Shown here piece after piece: positions 61,754 to 64,000 of a DNA stretch of 64,000 bases (position 1 is the stretch's first letter; each line of letters begins with the position of its first letter). The stretch covers positions 1 to 64,000 of the forward strand of contig JAIMAN010000005.1 in NCBI GenBank assembly GCA_023511915.1, in the 5' to 3' direction. A model generated the notes under the pieces. The model saw only the letters and a program-made list of their open reading frames with translations. It was not told where the DNA came from and did no database searches. The position numbers and the translations under genes were made by a program. Source of the DNA: Armatimonadota bacterium (GTDB lineage Bacteria; Armatimonadota; Fimbriimonadia; Fimbriimonadales; GBS-DC).

Positions 61754-62971
61754 ATGCTACGCACGATATTCGGCTTCGAGATGCCGACGCGCCTGCTGTT
61801 TGGGCAGGGCGCAGTGGAGAACTTGGGCTTCGAGTGCAGTTTGAACGGTTGGGCAAGCGCGCTCATCGTCACGGACGCGGGCGTCCACAAGGCGGGGCTG
61901 ACGCAGCCAGTGGAGGCGCAGTTGCAGGCGCAGGGTGTGCGCTACCGCCACTACACGGGCGTCGTGCCGAACCCTACGATTGAGAGCATCGAGGCGGCGG
62001 TACCCGACGCGCAGGCGGTCGATGTGGTGATTGCCGTCGGCGGGGGCAGCGTGATGGACAGCGCGAAGCTCATCAACGCTATTCGCACGCACGGCGGGCG
62101 CGTGCGCGACTACGAGGGCACGGACACCGTCCCCGCGCCGTGCAAGCCGCTGGTCGCTATCCCCACCACCGCAGGCACGGGCAGCGAGGTCACTTTCATC
62201 GCGATGTTCACCGACGCGGGCAAACGCCAAAAAATGCCCGTGCTGAGTCGCCACCTCGCGCCCCACTTGGCGATTGTTGACCCTGAGATGACGCGCAACC
62301 TGCCCCCCGACGCCACCGCGCAGACGGGGCTGGACGCGCTCACGCACGCCATCGAAGCGATTGTCGACCTGCAGGCGAACCCGTTCTCGGACATGCTGGC
62401 GTTCGAGGCGATACGGCTGATCACGCGCTACTTGCCGCGCGCGGTCGCCGACGGGCGCGAGGACATCGAAGCGCGCGGGGCGATGGCGTTTGCCGCGACG
62501 ATTGCAGGCGCAGCGTTCAACAACAGCATGGTCGGGCTGGCGCACGCGATGGCGCACGCGTTGGGCGGGCTGTATGACCTCCCGCACGGGCTGTGCTGCG
62601 CGCTCGCGCTGCCGGTGGCGATGCACTTCAACCTCGAAAGCCGACGCGAGCGGTTCGAGGAAATCGCGCAGGTGATGGGCTACGCGCACACCCAATCAGA
62701 GGTCGTGCCGATGCCCGGCGCAGTGGTGCAAGGCAGCGTGTGGGACAAGACCTTCACCGCCGAAGACGCGGTTCTGCGCGTGCGCCAACTGATGAGCGAG
62801 GTCGGGCTGCCCGCGCACCTGATCGATGTCGGCGTGGAAGTTTCCGAGAGCGACTTGGAGACGCTTGCCGACCTGACGCTGGCGGACGGCTCGATTCTGT
62901 TCAATCCTGTCCCGCCGACGCGCGAGCAGGTGAAAGACCTGCTGCGCCATATCGCTACCTACACGGAGTGA
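61754..62971 (+). CDS. Iron-containing alcohol dehydrogenase
   Basis: A 405-residue family III dehydrogenase: [12 protein letters not shown]-binding [30 protein letters not shown], and metal-ligand region [23 protein letters not shown] with two His, plus [14 protein letters not shown]. Members reduce aldehydes or oxidise alcohols and diols; the substrate is unknown. Start MLRTIFG; the spacer lacks a clear extended -10 or Shine-Dalgarno. The next gene begins 5 nt downstream. Confidence 0.92.
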   Translation: MLRTIFGFEMPTRLLFGQGAVENLGFECSLNGWASALIVTDAGVHKAGLTQPVEAQLQAQGVRYRHYTGVVPNPTIESIEAAVPDAQAVDVVIAVGGGSVMDSAKLINAIRTHGGRVRDYEGTDTVPAPCKPLVAIPTTAGTGSEVTFIAMFTDAGKRQKMPVLSRHLAPHLAIVDPEMTRNLPPDATAQTGLDALTHAIEAIVDLQANPFSDMLAFEAIRLITRYLPRAVADGREDIEARGAMAFAATIAGAAFNNSMVGLAHAMAHALGGLYDLPHGLCCALALPVAMHFNLESRRERFEEIAQVMGYAHTQSEVVPMPGAVVQGSVWDKTFTAEDAVLRVRQLMSEVGLPAHLIDVGVEVSESDLETLADLTLADGSILFNPVPPTREQVKDLLRHIATYTE

Positions 62972-62975
62972 CCGC

Positions 62976-64000
62976 ATGCTACGGAGGGAGATTCTGGGTA
63001 TCCCGCTTGGGATTTGGCTGGGCAGCGTCGTGTACGCGCTGCTGTGCATCGTGTTGCGCTCGTACTATATCGACTACGAGGGTCTGCGGCAGATTGCGGC
63101 GGTTTCGGAGGGCATCAGTCGCGCCTCGACGACCTGGTGGAGCGGGCAGAGCGTGCTGGGCGTGCTGATGCTGTGGCTGGTCACGCTGCCGCTGAAGTTC
63201 GTGCTGCCGTTGGTGGACGCGGCGCAGAGTGTAGGCGCGCTGAGCATCTGGGCGTCGGGGCTTATCCTGTATCGGATCCTGCGCTTGGCGGGGCTAAGCG
63301 TTGGGCTGTGCGGCTGGCTCACCTTTCTGTTCTACGGCGCGAATGTCGCGTGGGTGAGCGCGACGATGTTGCCTGTGGCGGCGCTGTCGCTGCTACTGAC
63401 CGCGTGGTGGGGGCTGAACGCGATTCGCTGGCTGGCGGAGCGTGAGTTGGATGCGGCGGGCGGGACGCGGCTGGGCGTGCTGGCGGGCGTGCTGGGGCTG
63501 GTGAACCTGTTCGCGCTGCTGCCTGCGTTGGCGGTCGGCATTCTCGGGCTGCGTCGGGGCAGTGGCGCGGGGCTGTTGGGCGCGGCAGCAGGTGTCGCGC
63601 TCGTGGGCTACCTAATCGTCTACTTCGCCGTCTTGCCCAGCACGGTGCAGGTCGGCGGCGCGACGCGACCCAAACCGTCGATTGTGGAGTGGTTCTGGAC
63701 GGGCGAAGGCGCAAGCGCGGCGGACATTCCGCGCTATTCGGGGCTGTATTGGCGCGCGATGGGCGAGCAGGCACAAAACGCGATTCTCGCGCTGGGGCAG
63801 CCGTTCCGCGTGCGCGATGTGTACCAATACTATGTGCAAGGGCGGTTCATCACGCTGATCAAGGGGCTGTTTCTGCTGCTGGCGCTGGCGTTCGTGATTG
63901 TGCTGGGGGTGATACGGTTGTCGGGCGAGCGCGTGCCGACTGAGCGGCTGGTGAGTGCGGTGCGCGGCGTGGGCGGGCTTACGCTGCTGCTCGCGCTGAT
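62976..64000 (+). CDS. Multi-pass membrane protein, truncated by the window edge
   Basis: At least 341 residues, open to the end of the window, so absent from the ORF track. I read the frame through without a stop. About eight hydrophobic segments are visible (IPLGIWLGSVVYALLCIVL, LGVLMLWLVTLPLKFVLPLV, LGLVNLFALLPALAVGILGL, LIKGLFLLLALAFVIVLGVI). The periplasmic-looking loop after residue 30 and a second near residue 230 recall GT-C-type membrane glycosyltransferases, but no catalytic motif is secure. Starts 5 nt after the alcohol dehydrogenase stop. Confidence 0.75.
   Translation, partial: MLRREILGIPLGIWLGSVVYALLCIVLRSYYIDYEGLRQIAAVSEGISRASTTWWSGQSVLGVLMLWLVTLPLKFVLPLVDAAQSVGALSIWASGLILYRILRLAGLSVGLCGWLTFLFYGANVAWVSATMLPVAALSLLLTAWWGLNAIRWLAERELDAAGGTRLGVLAGVLGLVNLFALLPALAVGILGLRRGSGAGLLGAAAGVALVGYLIVYFAVLPSTVQVGGATRPKPSIVEWFWTGEGASAADIPRYSGLYWRAMGEQAQNAILALGQPFRVRDVYQYYVQGRFITLIKGLFLLLALAFVIVLGVIRLSGERVPTERLVSAVRGVGGLTLLLAL

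Overview
The window looks like chromosome of a GC-rich, didermic, flagellated bacterium, most likely a member of the Armatimonadota. The clues are two DUF1559-type prepilins carrying the [11 protein letters not shown](K/S)AR string I associate with that phylum, a TolC-type outer-membrane protein, a lipobox lipoprotein, a dockerin-bearing secreted protein, flagellar rod genes and an ARC-type proteasomal ATPase outside Actinobacteria. This placement is inference; no rRNA is present. I see no insertion sequence, prophage or CRISPR array. The gene order is mostly housekeeping, with some unusual accessory genes.

Layout. 1-5 kb: tRNA-Ser, a PEGA-like lipoprotein, asnS, and an ftsE-ftsX-fecCD operon. 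5-14 kb: an oxidoreductase, an ANTAR response regulator, a prepilin, a SpoVR-family gene interrupted by an in-frame intein, a MoxR ATPase with a glycosyltransferase, and class II fructose bisphosphatase. 14-25 kb: prepilin, alaS, MFS transporter, thymidine kinase, UspA, glycerophosphodiesterase, SDR, a lone pdhA, a membrane protein with a C-terminal helix-turn-helix, a mini LuxR-type protein, a TPR protein and a phosphatase. 25-36 kb: a second oxidoreductase, MFS transporter, Rpn-type nuclease, sugar isomerase, TlpA-like thioredoxin, the translation cluster infC-rpmI-rplT-pheS (AUU start on infC, no pheT), mdh, FmdB, cdd, a Clp1/Grc3-like kinase and nadC. 36-50 kb: a SWIM/VWA pair, two solitary DNA methyltransferases, a psd-HAD-S51 operon, TolC, dockerin protein, alkyltransferase-like protein, ARC ATPase and transketolase. 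50-64 kb: a moxR-DUF58-pseudo-Enzyme I operon followed by vanW, a repeat-rich spacer, an HhH-GPD-like protein, NamZ, DUF429, flgF-flgG, guaA, an iron alcohol dehydrogenase and a truncated membrane protein.

Promoters. The tRNA promoter has TTGACA-N17-TATAAT. Many protein genes show only an extended -10, GG(G)TA(T/C)A(A/C)T, and in at least thirteen cases it lies 6-11 nt from the start codon with no Shine-Dalgarno sequence, implying leaderless mRNAs. Genes with longer leaders usually have a clear GGAGG. Two divergent gene pairs share back-to-back or overlapping -10 elements.

Most notable: the SpoVR intein with a LacI-like HTH insert; a protein with the whole architecture of PTS Enzyme I but none of its catalytic residues, encoded with MoxR and DUF58; the AUU-initiated infC with a 107-nt overlap into rpmI; a membrane-tethered HTH protein with paired upstream motifs; and a HhH-GPD-like protein that keeps the Lys/Asp pair.
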